A stretch of 64,000 bases of DNA from Afifella pfennigii DSM 17143. GTDB taxonomy: Bacteria > Pseudomonadota > Alphaproteobacteria > Rhizobiales > Afifellaceae. Positions 8,526 through 18,133 of the stretch are shown here, one piece after another; position 1 is the first letter of the stretch, and each line of letters opens with the position of its first letter. Location: assembly GCF_000688515.1 (NCBI RefSeq), contig NZ_JHZK01000001.1, forward strand, positions 310,001 through 374,000, in the 5' to 3' direction. The notes below the pieces were generated by a model. The model made no database searches, was not told the DNA's origin, and saw nothing but the letters and a program-made list of their open reading frames with translations. Made by a program: the position numbers and the translations under genes.

Positions 8526-9797
8526 TCACTTGAAGACGTTCACCAGGAAGGTGGAGATCGGCGGGAAGTAGGTGATGAGAAGAAGATCGACGATGAGGAT
8601 GAGGACATAGGGCCAGATCACCGCCACGATCCGCTCCATGGAGACCTTGGTGATCGCCGAGGCGATGAACAGGTCGACGCCGAGCGGCGGCGTCACCGTG
8701 CCGATCGACAGGTTCACCGCCATGATGATGCCGAACAGCACCGGGTCGATGCCGAAGCTCATCGCCGCCGGATAGAGGATGGAGGTGAAGATGACGATCG
8801 CCGCGGCCGCATTCATCAGACAGCCGACGAAGATCAGGAACAGATTGACGAAGAGGAGGTAGACTAGAGGGCTCGCCGTCGCAGAGGCGAGGAAGGCGGA
8901 GATGCCCTGCGGTATCTGGTTGATGGTGATGAGCCAGGCGAAGACGCCGGCGCAGTTCATGATGAACATGACGACGGCGGAGGAGACGACAGCGCGCAGA
9001 AAGGCGCGGTAGAGCGAGGCGAAGGTGAGCTCGCCGAAGAGAAAGCTGGCCAAAAGGCCATAGCCGACGGCCACCACGGCAGCCTCCGTCGGCGTGAACA
9101 CGCCGCCATAGATGCCGGAAAGGATGATGACCGGCATGAGCAGCGGTCGGATCGCGGCGCGGAAGGTGCGGAAGATCTCGCCAATGCCCTGGAAGGGCAC
9201 CTTCTCCACATTCTCGCGCCGGGTGATGAACCAGTTGAGGAACAGCAGGCTGAGGCAAATGAGGATGCCCGGCCCGACGCCGGCCAGGAAAAGGTCGGCG
9301 ATGGAGACGCCGGTGACGACGCCGTAAAGGATGAGCAGGATGCTCGGCGGGATGATCATGCCGGTCACGCCCGCCGCCGCGATGGTGGAGGCGGTATAGG
9401 CCGGCCGGTAGCCCTTTTCCGCCATCGGCTGGTTCATCACCCCGCCGATGGCCGCCACGGTGGCTGCGTTGGAACCCGAGAGCGCGGCGAAGAAGGAGGA
9501 GCCGAGGATGGCCACCGCCCCCAGCCCACCGCGCAGATGCCCAACCAGCGAGCCGGCGAAATCGACGAGGCGGCGCGACATGCCCCCCGTCGACATGATC
9601 TCGCCGGCCAGGATGAAGAAGGGGATGGCCAGAAGCGGGAAGGAATTGTTGGTGGCGACCATCCGCTGCACGATAATCTCCAGGTCGATGCCGCTGAGCA
9701 GCAGGCCGACGAGGCTCGCCATGCCGAGCGAGACGGCGATCGAGGTGCGGATCGACATCAGGCCGAGCAGCACCAGGAAGATGGCTGTCGTCGTCAT
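8526..9797 (-). CDS. dctM: TRAP transporter large membrane subunit (DctM)
   Basis: A 423-residue, highly hydrophobic protein with about 12 membrane segments, the usual length for DctM. Typical features are the N-terminal LVLLGLMSIRTSIAVSLGMA, the conserved pattern NAATVAAIGGVMNQPMAEKG, and PPSILLILYGVVTGVS in the middle. It forms the Na+-driven channel of a TRAP importer with the small Q subunit and the P binding protein encoded just upstream on the same strand. The gap to dctQ is about 63 bases. The cargo cannot be read from the sequence; TRAP carriers usually move organic acids or zwitterionic compounds. Confidence 0.92.
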   Translation of the reverse strand: MTTTAIFLVLLGLMSIRTSIAVSLGMASLVGLLLSGIDLEIIVQRMVATNNSFPLLAIPFFILAGEIMSTGGMSRRLVDFAGSLVGHLRGGLGAVAILGSSFFAALSGSNAATVAAIGGVMNQPMAEKGYRPAYTASTIAAAGVTGMIIPPSILLILYGVVTGVSIADLFLAGVGPGILICLSLLFLNWFITRRENVEKVPFQGIGEIFRTFRAAIRPLLMPVIILSGIYGGVFTPTEAAVVAVGYGLLASFLFGELTFASLYRAFLRAVVSSAVVMFIMNCAGVFAWLITINQIPQGISAFLASATASPLVYLLFVNLFLIFVGCLMNAAAAIVIFTSILYPAAMSFGIDPVLFGIIMAVNLSIGTVTPPLGVDLFIASAITKVSMERIVAVIWPYVLILIVDLLLITYFPPISTFLVNVFK

Positions 9798-9860
9798 GCG
9801 GTGAGGCCTTCGGGGCTGTCGCCGGCACGAGCCGCCGGCAGGGGGGATGAGAATGTCAAG

Positions 9861-10361
9861 CTAGCTTCCCGCCCGTTCCAGCTCCGCCACCGTCATCCGC
9901 CGCTGCTTGAGGAAGGATTCCAGCGTGTAGAGGAGCATGAAGGCGGCTCCGACCGGCACGGCCGCATAGACCCATGCCATGGAGACTTCCAGCGCCGGCG
10001 ATATCTGCGGCACCACCCGCCTGGATAGGGCGATGCCCTTGACGAAGAGCACCATGAAGAAGCCGGCGCTCACCGCCGCGGCAAGGTAGAGGGCGGCGTA
10101 TTGGAAGGGCCTCGGCAGGTGAGAGACGAAGACGCCGATCGCCGCATGCGCGCCGCGCCTCAGCGCGATCGCCGCCCCCAGGAAGATCATCCACACGAAG
10201 AGGTAGCGGATGAGCTCCTCGGGGAAGGCGAGCGAGCTTTCCAGGACGAAGCGGAAGAAGACGGTGGCGATGCCGAGCGCCACCATCACCGCCAGCATGA
10301 CGACGCAGATCGCCGCCAGGGCCACCTCGGAGAGGTCGAAGAGCCTGCGAAGGAGCGCCAT
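9861..10361 (-). CDS. dctQ: TRAP transporter small membrane subunit (DctQ)
   Basis: A 166-residue protein with four predicted membrane helices. It has the usual DctQ features: an N-terminal cytoplasmic start, EELIRYLFVWMIFLGAA near residue 47, then RRGAHAAIGVF. It pairs with DctM in the membrane. It lies between dctP and dctM with gaps of 37 and 63 bases, the canonical P-Q-M order. Its C-terminus is short and charged. Confidence 0.9.
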   Translation of the reverse strand: MALLRRLFDLSEVALAAICVVMLAVMVALGIATVFFRFVLESSLAFPEELIRYLFVWMIFLGAAIALRRGAHAAIGVFVSHLPRPFQYAALYLAAAVSAGFFMVLFVKGIALSRRVVPQISPALEVSMAWVYAAVPVGAAFMLLYTLESFLKQRRMTVAELERAGS

Positions 10362-10398
10362 AGGATTGTCTCCGCTGAGCCGGCCGGGCGACGGCCCG

Positions 10399-11433
10399 CT
10401 ATTTCGCCTCGACCGCGCTCTGGATGAGCTCCTCGCCGAGCTTGGCGCGGTACTCCTCCCAGACCGGCGCCATGGCGTCCTGGAAGGCCTTGCTCTGTTC
10501 CGGCGAAAGGCGCGTCACGGTCATGCCGTTCGCCTGCATCTCCTTCAGATACTCGCCCTCCTGCTCGTTGAGCGCCTTGCGCTCCCATTCCTGGGCTTCC
10601 AGCGCCGCTTCCTGGAACAGGGCCCGCACGTTTTCCGGCTGCTCCTGCCACATCTTCTCGTCGGCCAGGAACATGATGCCGGCCCATTGGTGATTGGAGA
10701 GGGTGATGTAGTCCTGCACCTTGTCGAAACCGAAGGCCTTGACGTTGCCGATCGGGTTGTCCTGGCCGTCGACGGTGCCCTGCTGCAGGCCGGTGAAGAC
10801 CTCCGACAGCGCCATCGGCGTCGGATTGGCGCCGAGGGCCTTGAAGGTGGCGAGGTTGAGCGGGTTGTTGACGACGCGGAACTTGACGCCCTTCATGTCG
10901 TCCGGCTTCTCGATCTTCTTGTCGCGGGTGGTGATGGTGCGAAAGCCGCTCTCGAACATGGCCAGCGTGCGGATGCCGATCTTATCCAGCATATCGGCGT
11001 AGAGCTTCTGGCCGACCGGCCCGTCGGAGACGGCGTAGGCATGCTCGCGGTCGCGGAAGAGGAAGGGCAGATAGAAGATGTCGAGCGGCGCATAGAAGCT
11101 CGCCACATTCGTCGTTGGCACCAGGGCGAAATCGACGACGCCGATCTGCATCGCCTCCACCAGGTCGCGCGAGGAGCCGATGGTGCTGTTGGGATAGACG
11201 GTGACGGTGAGCTTACCGCCGCTGCGCTCCGCCACGGTGTCGGCGAAACGCTGCGCGCCCTTCGCCAGCGGGTGATCCTCGTTATAGGGATGCCCGAATT
11301 TCAGCTCCATCTCCGGCATGTCCTGGGCGAGCGCCCCGCCGAGCGAGGCGGAGGCGATGAGGGCGGCACCGGCGAGGATGGCGAGGCGCCGCGTCAGGCC
11401 GGAGCCAAGGCGCAGCGGATGGGAAGAACTCAT
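10399..11433 (-). CDS. dctP: TRAP transporter periplasmic substrate-binding protein (DctP)
   Basis: A protein of about 344 residues with a Sec signal peptide (LAILAGAALIASASLGGALAQ). The mature part starts FGHPYNEDHP, the standard DctP opening. The family's ligand-contacting Arg lies in MKGVKFRVVNNPL, and FTGLQQGTVDGQDNP is the usual DctP signature. I chose the ATG at 11433 because GGAGA sits just upstream; a longer reading to 11487 adds 18 residues that do not look like a signal peptide. It is the first structural gene after gntR and delivers cargo to DctQM. The ligand is unknown. Confidence 0.92.
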   Translation of the reverse strand: MSSSHPLRLGSGLTRRLAILAGAALIASASLGGALAQDMPEMELKFGHPYNEDHPLAKGAQRFADTVAERSGGKLTVTVYPNSTIGSSRDLVEAMQIGVVDFALVPTTNVASFYAPLDIFYLPFLFRDREHAYAVSDGPVGQKLYADMLDKIGIRTLAMFESGFRTITTRDKKIEKPDDMKGVKFRVVNNPLNLATFKALGANPTPMALSEVFTGLQQGTVDGQDNPIGNVKAFGFDKVQDYITLSNHQWAGIMFLADEKMWQEQPENVRALFQEAALEAQEWERKALNEQEGEYLKEMQANGMTVTRLSPEQSKAFQDAMAPVWEEYRAKLGEELIQSAVEAK

Positions 11434-11536
11434 TGCAATTTCTCCTCTTGCAGGCTGTGGGAACCGCCGGCACGGCGGGTCGGGCATTCTCGGCAGGCTC
11501 GCCTTGCCTGCTCTCGTTTTTGGGCCCAGGGCCTTC

Positions 11537-12328
11537 TCAGTTGCTTGCAGCTTTCGTCGCCATCTCGAAGGCCGGACCGGGCGCGATCTCCAGGACCCGG
11601 TCGCTCGGCGGCAGGAAGATGCGCTGCCAGGTGATCGGCGCGTCGCGGTAGCTCATCGCGCCGATCGACCAGACGATGCCGTACTGGCCGGCCGGCACGC
11701 CGATGAGGCGCGTCACGCGCGGCGGCAGCGCCTGGCACAGCATCGTCTGGCGGATCTTGATGGTGGGGGCGTTGAAGCGCTCGGCGAGCATGTCGCGGAT
11801 GGACACGCCGTCGAGCATGGCGCGCTTCATGCGTGCCACGCCGGCGAAACGCTCGGCCGGCAGATAGACCTCGCTGAAGGCCTCGAATTCGTGGTTGATG
11901 GAGGCGATGCGGCGGATGCGCACGAAGCGCCCCTCGCTCTCCTTGAGGAAGTCCTGCCAGGGCCCGGTTTCCTCGATCGTGTCGATGTCGAGGATGTTGA
12001 AATAGACCGGCAGGAGTTGCTTGCCGCCTTCGGCGAGAAAGCGGAAATGCGTCAGATGCCGTTCCGGCGCCCGCGCCCCGCACACGAAGGTGCCGCGCCC
12101 GTGATGGCGCTCCACCACGCCCATCTCCACGAGGTTCCGCAGGGCCCGCTGCACGGTTCCGAGGCTTGCCTGCGTATCGGCGGCGAGTTGCTCCTCGGAA
12201 GGCAGCTGATCGCCCGGACGCCACTTGCCCACCTCGATCTCGCTCAGCAATCGGTCGGAAATCAGCCGGTGCTTGGCGGTCGATGCGGTGTTTTCAAGCA
12301 GCTTATGGCTCGCGGCCTTATCTTTCAT
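11537..12328 (-). CDS. GntR-family regulator with UTRA ligand domain
   Basis: A 263-residue HutC-type GntR regulator. The N-terminal winged helix-turn-helix reads LLSEIEVGKWRPGDQLPSEEQL and SLGTVQRALRNL within roughly residues 25-75. A UTRA small-molecule domain of about 165 residues follows. It heads the minus-strand TRAP/DUF3604 unit and most likely represses it until the imported compound or a product binds. A near-palindromic motif occurs 73 bases upstream of its start and again about 160 bases further on, making an autoregulatory operator plausible. The 103 bases between it and dctP hold a small inverted repeat without a clear T-tract. Confidence 0.9.
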   Translation of the reverse strand: MKDKAASHKLLENTASTAKHRLISDRLLSEIEVGKWRPGDQLPSEEQLAADTQASLGTVQRALRNLVEMGVVERHHGRGTFVCGARAPERHLTHFRFLAEGGKQLLPVYFNILDIDTIEETGPWQDFLKESEGRFVRIRRIASINHEFEAFSEVYLPAERFAGVARMKRAMLDGVSIRDMLAERFNAPTIKIRQTMLCQALPPRVTRLIGVPAGQYGIVWSIGAMSYRDAPITWQRIFLPPSDRVLEIAPGPAFEMATKAASN

Positions 12329-12400
12329 GCTGCCTCCCTGTTCTCAGTCCTCTGAGGGAATGGGAACCTTTTCAGGTTACGCACGACGACCGTCATGTCA

Positions 12401-12577
12401 ATTCCTCTATAGGAAATTCTACTTGTCGCCCTCGCCTCTGCGCGACAGGCCCGCACGGTTGTGTCAAACTTCGTCTCTTTCCTCGCAAAATCGAGCTTGT
12501 CTCGCAGGATAGAGCGGTGCGGTCGACTGCAGGCGTGGCGCCGAAGCCGCGATGATCGGCAACATTCATCTATAGGA
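12401..12577. promoter_or_regulatory. Repeated ATTC[CA]TCTATAGGA motif between gntR and the DUF1206 gene
   Basis: In this roughly 317-base intergenic region the 14-base motif ATTC[CA]TCTATAGGA occurs at 12401-12414 and again at 12564-12577 with one mismatch. The first copy continues into AATT and forms a near-palindrome (TTCCTCTATAGGAA, one mismatch). The sequence is AT-rich in otherwise very GC-rich DNA. I infer operator sites, most simply for the adjacent GntR/UTRA regulator acting on itself and on the divergent gene. The rest of the region shows only GC-rich sequence around 12600-12645 and no recognisable gene. Confidence 0.5.
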
Positions 12578-12645
12578 CTTGGAGTTTGCCGCCCGGCCGC
12601 CGTGCCTGGCCCGGCGCGCCGGCGGCGCGCCGCGGAACCGCCCCG

Positions 12646-13530
<885 letters not shown>

Positions 13531-13539
13531 GGCGCTCGT

Positions 13540-13914
13540 CTACTTGCTGACGATGACGCGCCCGGCCTCTTCGCTGACATCGAAGAAGCGCAGCCGCATG
13601 CGCCTCGCCGCCGGCGGCGCCACCACCGGCTCTCCGCTGGCTAGGTCGAACTCGAAGCCGTGCCAGGGGCAGCGCAGCACTTCGCCGGCCCGGCTCTCCG
13701 CTATCGCGCCGTCGCACTCGCCCTCCATCAGCCCGGTCACGCAACCGAACTGGAGCGCCGCGCCCTGATGCGGGCAGCGCCCGGCGAGCGCCCTCAGGCT
13801 GCCGCAGGGAAGCCGCGTCAGAACCAGCGTGGCGCGCCCAAAGGGCACCGGCGTCAGCGCCCCGACCCTCACCTCCTCCGCCGCGCAGACATCGTAGCGT
13901 GTCGCCGCGCTCAT
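13540..13914 (-). CDS. Rieske-type [2Fe-2S] ferredoxin
   Basis: A small soluble protein of 124 residues with one Rieske domain. Cluster ligands are in CPHQGAAL and [13 protein letters not shown], the C-x-H ... C-x-x-H pattern. The spacing between the two motifs is wider than usual, with an inserted acidic segment ([11 protein letters not shown]). Its start overlaps the amidohydrolase stop by four bases (ATGA), so the two are coupled. It probably carries electrons to an oxygenase or reductase of the pathway encoded here, but no oxygenase subunit is in the window. It converges on the DUF1206 gene. Confidence 0.85.
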   Translation of the reverse strand: MSAATRYDVCAAEEVRVGALTPVPFGRATLVLTRLPCGSLRALAGRCPHQGAALQFGCVTGLMEGECDGAIAESRAGEVLRCPWHGFEFDLASGEPVVAPPAARRMRLRFFDVSEEAGRVIVSK

Positions 13915-14984
13915 TCCGCCGCCTCCGCGACGGCGCCCGCGCCCGGAACGTCGAAGCCGTAAAGGCTCGCCGCGTTCTTCCACAAAATCTTCTGGCGCAA
14001 TTCCTCCGGCAGGCCTTTCGGCACGGCCGCGTCGGGGTCGTCGAAATCGAAATGCGGATAGTCGGTGGCGAAGACGAGCAACTCGTCCGTGCCGATGAGG
14101 TCGACAACCTTCAAGAACGCTTCGTTGCTGATATCCTCGCTCGGCTGCGTTGCCAGGCGCAGCCGCTCGCGCGCATGCTGGCTCGGCAGCTTCTTGATCC
14201 ACGGCACCTCCACCCTGCCCTGGCGGTATTCCCGGTCCATCCGCCACATCACATGCGGCAGCCAGGAAAAGCCGCCTTCCAGCATGATGAAACGCAGCTT
14301 CGGGAAGGCGTCGAACACCCCGTTGAGAATGATGCTGATCACCTGCCCCATGATGGCCAGCGGGATGAGCGAATGCCGCTCCATATAGCTGAGGCCCATC
14401 CCGTAGGGCCCTTCGGCGAAGACGGTGTGGTGGAAGGCGACGACGAGGTCGTTGCGGTCGGCGGCCGCAAAAATCGGCCGGTAGTAGGGATGGCCGTAGG
14501 CGATGTCGTCGACCACCGGCAGCATCACCTGCACCATCGCCGGATGCGTCGCCATGCGATCGATTTCGCGCGCCGCGGCCTCAGGATCGCGGGCGTTCAC
14601 CTGGATGGAGCCGCGCAGGCGGTCGTCGAAGGAGAGCCATTTCTCCGCGACCATGTCGTTGTAGGCGGCCGCCATCGCCGAGGCGAGGCCGTACTGCATC
14701 TTCAGGCCCGTCGGATAGAAGTAGCCGGTCAGAAGCGCATAGGTGACGTCGTAGGCGTCGAGCACGTCGCGCTTGATCAGCGCCGGATCGGAAACCGAGG
14801 CCGAGCCGTCGGGGTTGGTAACGTCGGCGCGGTTGCCGTTGCCGGGCGAGGTATAGGCGAAGGGCTGGCTGAAGCCGCGCCAGGCGCCGGCGGCGATCCA
14901 GTCTTTGTAGGGCGGCTTCAGATAGGGCACGAGATCCTTCACCCCGGCGAAGCTCTCATGGACATCGGTATCGATCAGCGGCAT
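13911..14984 (-). CDS. Amidohydrolase-2 family metal-dependent hydrolase or decarboxylase
   Basis: A 357-residue TIM-barrel protein of the amidohydrolase-2 group, which includes ACMSD-like decarboxylases and lactone hydrolases. The N-terminal metal motif is degenerate (IDTDVHES, D-x-H). Further likely metal-site segments are VAFHHTVF near the middle and FATDYPHFD near the C-terminus. I start it at 14984 because GGGAGG lies 4 bases upstream; a start at 15005 would add seven residues. The following gene, a Rieske ferredoxin, overlaps it. The promoter faces that of the quinone oxidoreductase, with a 10-base inverted repeat between them. Confidence 0.8.
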   Translation of the reverse strand: MPLIDTDVHESFAGVKDLVPYLKPPYKDWIAAGAWRGFSQPFAYTSPGNGNRADVTNPDGSASVSDPALIKRDVLDAYDVTYALLTGYFYPTGLKMQYGLASAMAAAYNDMVAEKWLSFDDRLRGSIQVNARDPEAAAREIDRMATHPAMVQVMLPVVDDIAYGHPYYRPIFAAADRNDLVVAFHHTVFAEGPYGMGLSYMERHSLIPLAIMGQVISIILNGVFDAFPKLRFIMLEGGFSWLPHVMWRMDREYRQGRVEVPWIKKLPSQHARERLRLATQPSEDISNEAFLKVVDLIGTDELLVFATDYPHFDFDDPDAAVPKGLPEELRQKILWKNAASLYGFDVPGAGAVAEAAE

Positions 14985-15023
14985 GACGCCTCCCGCCTGA
15001 AACATCGAAAAACGGAACGAAGC

Positions 15024-15111
15024 GTATCGTTTCTTGGAATTCTTCTCAAGCCAATGCGAGCGGTTGTGCCCCTGCGCGCCTTTGCACTAACGTGAAAAAT
15101 TGAAACGATAC
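15024..15111. promoter_or_regulatory. Inverted pair of GAAACGATAC boxes (candidate IclR operator)
   Basis: GTATCGTTTC at 15024-15033 and its exact reverse complement GAAACGATAC at 15102-15111 flank the divergent promoters of the amidohydrolase and the quinone oxidoreductase. A closely related box, GAATCGTTTC, lies upstream of the second enolase-superfamily gene at 19258-19267. Sharing one motif among the three divergent promoters of this cluster suggests a common regulator, most simply the IclR-family protein encoded at 16130-16918. This is inference from repeat structure and position. Confidence 0.55.
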
Positions 15112-15137
15112 ATTGCGTAAACTGGAGAGGAGGTCGC

Positions 15138-16127
15138 ATGCGCGCGATGGGCGTGAGGGCATTCGGCGGAGCCGATGCGATCGAGGCCCTAAGCGTGGAG
15201 CCGCCGCGCCCTGGACCGGGCGAGGCGCTTCTCCGGCTGAGGCGCGCCGGCGTCAATTACATCGACGTCTACATGCGCTCCGGCGTCTACAAACGCTCCG
15301 ATACCTACAAGACGCCGCTGCCCATGGTGCTGGGCATGGAGGGAGCGGGCACGGTGGAGGCCATCGGCGAGGGGGTCGAAGGGCTTTGCGCCGGCGAGCG
15401 CGTCGCCTTCTCGCTCGCCCGCGGCAGCTATGCCGATTTCATCGCCGTGCCCGCCTGGCGCCTCGCCCGGCTTCCCGACGATATTTCCGACGAGGCGGCC
15501 GCCGCGCTGATGCTGCAGGGCATGACGGCACATTATCTCACCCATTCCGCCTACCCTCTGCGGCCGGGCGAGCGCTGCCTCGTCCATGCCGCCGCCGGCG
15601 GCGTCGGCCAGCTTCTGGTGCAACTCGCCAAGGCGCGCGGCGCCGAAGTGCTGGCGACCGTCGGCAGCGAGGACAAGGCGGAGATCGCCAGGGCCCGCGG
15701 CGCCGACCATGCGATCCTCTACCGCAAGGAGGATTTCCGTGAGCGCGTGATGGAGCTGACCGGCGGCGAGGGCGTTGCCGTCGTCTATGACGGCGTCGGC
15801 CGCAACACCATTGCAGGGAGCCTGCGCAGCCTGAGGCGCCGCGGCACCTGCATCCTCTTCGGCGGCGCCTCCGGCGCGGTGGAAAGCATCGAGCCTTTGG
15901 AGCTCGCCGAGGCCGGCTCGGTCTTCTTCACCCGTCCGCACCTTGCCGATTACATGGCGAGCGCGGAGGAGATCGCCGGGCGCGCCGCCGATCTCTTCGC
16001 CATGTTGCGCTCCGGCCGCCTCAATGTCGTCATCGACCGCACCTTCCCGCTCGAGGCGGCGGCCGAGGCGCACCGCGCCTTGGAGAACCGTACCACGCGC
16101 GGCAAGCTGTTATTGGAGATCGCGTGA
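15138..16127 (+). CDS. NADPH:quinone oxidoreductase-like MDR enzyme
   Basis: A 329-residue medium-chain dehydrogenase/reductase of the zinc-free quinone oxidoreductase type. It has the N-terminal GroES-like domain with VNYIDVYMRSG near residue 37, and a Rossmann domain starting with VHAAAGGVGQLLVQLAKARGA near residue 150. Catalytic zinc cysteines are absent. These enzymes use NADPH to reduce quinones, enones or enoyl thioesters. It is transcribed divergently from the amidohydrolase-Rieske pair and ends 2 bases from the convergent iclR stop. It is presumably a reductive step in the same unidentified pathway. Confidence 0.88.
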   Translation: MRAMGVRAFGGADAIEALSVEPPRPGPGEALLRLRRAGVNYIDVYMRSGVYKRSDTYKTPLPMVLGMEGAGTVEAIGEGVEGLCAGERVAFSLARGSYADFIAVPAWRLARLPDDISDEAAAALMLQGMTAHYLTHSAYPLRPGERCLVHAAAGGVGQLLVQLAKARGAEVLATVGSEDKAEIARARGADHAILYRKEDFRERVMELTGGEGVAVVYDGVGRNTIAGSLRSLRRRGTCILFGGASGAVESIEPLELAEAGSVFFTRPHLADYMASAEEIAGRAADLFAMLRSGRLNVVIDRTFPLEAAAEAHRALENRTTRGKLLLEIA

Positions 16128-16129
16128 GC

Positions 16130-16918
16130 TCACCGCGTCCCCGTCTTAAAGCTCGCGGCGATCTGCGCCGCTGCCTCGCGCAAGGCAGGCACGCTGGCGC
16201 GCGCCCTTTCCTCGCCGAAGCGCGAAATCGGCGCATGGATGGCGAGCCCCGCCATCATCCGGCCCCGCCGGTCCAGCACCGGCACGGCGACGCCGATGAC
16301 GCCGATATTCGCCTCTTCCAGATTGAGCGACACCCCGGCGCGGGCGATCTCCGGCAGCTGCGCTTCCAGCGCCTTGCGGGTCAGCGTCTTGGCCGTCAGC
16401 TTCGGCATTGCCAGCCCCTCCAGCAGCAGCCGCCGCTTTTCCTCCGGCAGAAGCGCGAGGAAAAGCTTGCCGACGGCCGTGGCATGCAGCGGCACTCGCG
16501 AGCCGGCGCCAAGATGCAGCCGCAGCGGCTCCTCGCATTCCACCCGCTCCAGATAGAGGATTTTGTCGCCTTCCAGGACGCCGAGATTGCAGGTCTCTCC
16601 GGTACGGGCGACAAGCCCGCGCAGGATGTCGCGCGCGCTGCCCTGGCGCGCCAGCGTGGCAATCGTCGTGGAGGCGAGCGCGGCCAGGGTCTCGCCCACC
16701 GCGTAGCGCTTGCCGGTGAGGTCGCGCTTGACCGTGCCGCACGCCTCGAGCTGCGCCAGCATGCGCAGCGCTGAGGGTTTCGGCATGCCGGCGCGGCTCG
16801 CCAGCTCGTGGAGCGGCAGCGGCTCCTCCGCCGCGGCGAGGATTTCCAGGAGCCTGAACGCCTTGCTGACGGCGCTGGCGGAGCGCGGCTCGTCCCTTTC
16901 GCCCGTCTCCTGCGCCAT
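16130..16918 (-). CDS. IclR-family transcriptional regulator
   Basis: A 262-residue regulator. The N-terminal winged helix-turn-helix reads AVSKAFRLLEILAAAEEPL, then LHELASRAGMPKPSALRML. The C-terminal IclR effector domain contains LGVLEGDKILYLERV and GVSLNLEEANIGVIGVAVPV. The start at 16918 gives the standard length; a much longer open frame upstream is noise. It is convergent with the quinone oxidoreductase and divergent from the MFS gene, with only 27 bases between starts, so it probably controls the flanking catabolic genes. Candidate boxes are at 15024, 15102 and 19258. Confidence 0.92.
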   Translation of the reverse strand: MAQETGERDEPRSASAVSKAFRLLEILAAAEEPLPLHELASRAGMPKPSALRMLAQLEACGTVKRDLTGKRYAVGETLAALASTTIATLARQGSARDILRGLVARTGETCNLGVLEGDKILYLERVECEEPLRLHLGAGSRVPLHATAVGKLFLALLPEEKRRLLLEGLAMPKLTAKTLTRKALEAQLPEIARAGVSLNLEEANIGVIGVAVPVLDRRGRMMAGLAIHAPISRFGEERARASVPALREAAAQIAASFKTGTR

Positions 16919-16945
16919 CACGCTCGTCTCTTTCTGGCGGGGGCC

Positions 16946-18133
16946 ATGACCCTCTCGGCGCTGATCGTCATGCTGGTGACCCAGGCCGCGGTGGTGGCGG
17001 CTTCGCTCGCCGTGCCGGTCCTGGCGCCACAGATGACCGAGGCGCTCCATTTCCGACCGGAACTTGTCGGCTATTACACCTCGCTCGTCTTTATCGGCGC
17101 CCTGATATCGGGTCAAATGGCGCCGCGCTTCATCGCCAGCCATGGCTCGGTACGCCTCAGCCAGGCGCTCGCCGCCATCGCCGCGCTGGCGCTTCTCGTC
17201 TCCGGCACCGGCACGCTCGCCGGCATCGCTCTCGGCGCCCTTCTCATCGGCTTCGCCTACGGTCCGGGCAATCCGGCAAGCTCCAGCCTGCTTCTGGCGG
17301 TGACGCCGCCGAGCCGCCGCGGCTTCCTCTTCTCCATCAAGCAGACGGCCGTGCCGATCGGCGGCGCCACGGCGGGCATCCTCCTGCCCTTTCTTGCCGC
17401 CCGTTTCGGCTGGAACGTGGCGCTCTTCGCCATGGCCGGCATCTGCCTTGCGCTTGCGCTCGCCGTCCAGCCCTGGCGCGCGCGCCTCGATGCGCATCGC
17501 ACCGGCCTTGCCGCCGCCAGCCCGTTGACGCCGCTGCGCCTCATCGCCCGCGAACCGTCGCTGCGGCTGCTCGCCGTCGTCGCCGCCTGCCTCGCCAGCA
17601 TCCAGTTCGCGCTCTCCGCCGTCTTCGTCACCTTCCTGGTGGGGACCTCCGATGCCGGCCTCCACCGCGCCGGCATCGCCTTCTCGCTCGCCATGGCGGC
17701 GAGCATCGCCCTGCGCATCGGCCTCGGCGCGCTTGCCGACCGGCTGGGCGGCGGCCCGGTCCTGCGCGCCACGGCGCTCGTCATGACCGCCGCCGCACTC
17801 ATCTGCGCTCTCGCCGCCGGCGGGGTTCTTCAGCTGGGTTTCCTGCCCCTCGCCGCTTCTCTCATTGTGCTCGCCACCGGCGCCTTCAGCTGGAACGGCG
17901 TCTATCTCGCCGAAGTGGCGGCGACGGCGGAACCGAGCGAGGTCGGCGCGGCGACGGCCGGCACCATGACCTTCGTCTTCCTCGGCGGCATTTTCGGGCC
18001 GGGCCTCTTCGCTTCCGCGACGATGCTCGTCGGCGCCTATTGGGGCGGTTTCGCGTTTGCCGCCACGCTTGCCGGCACCGCAACCCTTCTGCTGACGCGC
18101 CTTGCCGCGCGGCCCCTGCCTCAGGCGAATTGA
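16946..18133 (+). CDS. Major facilitator superfamily transporter
   Basis: A 395-residue protein with about 12 membrane helices. Typical MFS features include loop motifs such as RFIASHGSVRLSQ between helices 2 and 3 and a Gly-rich helix 5 region (KQTAVPIGGATAGILLPF). It starts at 16946, 27 bases from the divergent iclR start, and its end overlaps the convergent enolase-superfamily gene by 13 bases. It likely imports the substrate of this cluster. It is distant from well-known named carriers, so substrate is unassigned. Confidence 0.88.
   Translation: MTLSALIVMLVTQAAVVAASLAVPVLAPQMTEALHFRPELVGYYTSLVFIGALISGQMAPRFIASHGSVRLSQALAAIAALALLVSGTGTLAGIALGALLIGFAYGPGNPASSSLLLAVTPPSRRGFLFSIKQTAVPIGGATAGILLPFLAARFGWNVALFAMAGICLALALAVQPWRARLDAHRTGLAAASPLTPLRLIAREPSLRLLAVVAACLASIQFALSAVFVTFLVGTSDAGLHRAGIAFSLAMAASIALRIGLGALADRLGGGPVLRATALVMTAAALICALAAGGVLQLGFLPLAASLIVLATGAFSWNGVYLAEVAATAEPSEVGAATAGTMTFVFLGGIFGPGLFASATMLVGAYWGGFAFAATLAGTATLLLTRLAARPLPQAN

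Noticed and set aside
11491-11520. Inverted repeat GGCAGGC/GCCTGC followed by GTTTTT between gntR and dctP as a terminator
   Set aside because: The T-tract is on the plus strand while both neighbouring genes are on the minus strand, so it cannot terminate them as seen.
16919-17665. N-terminal extension of the IclR regulator to about 511 residues
   Set aside because: The added part is antisense to the MFS gene and low-complexity; the regulator is full length from 16918.
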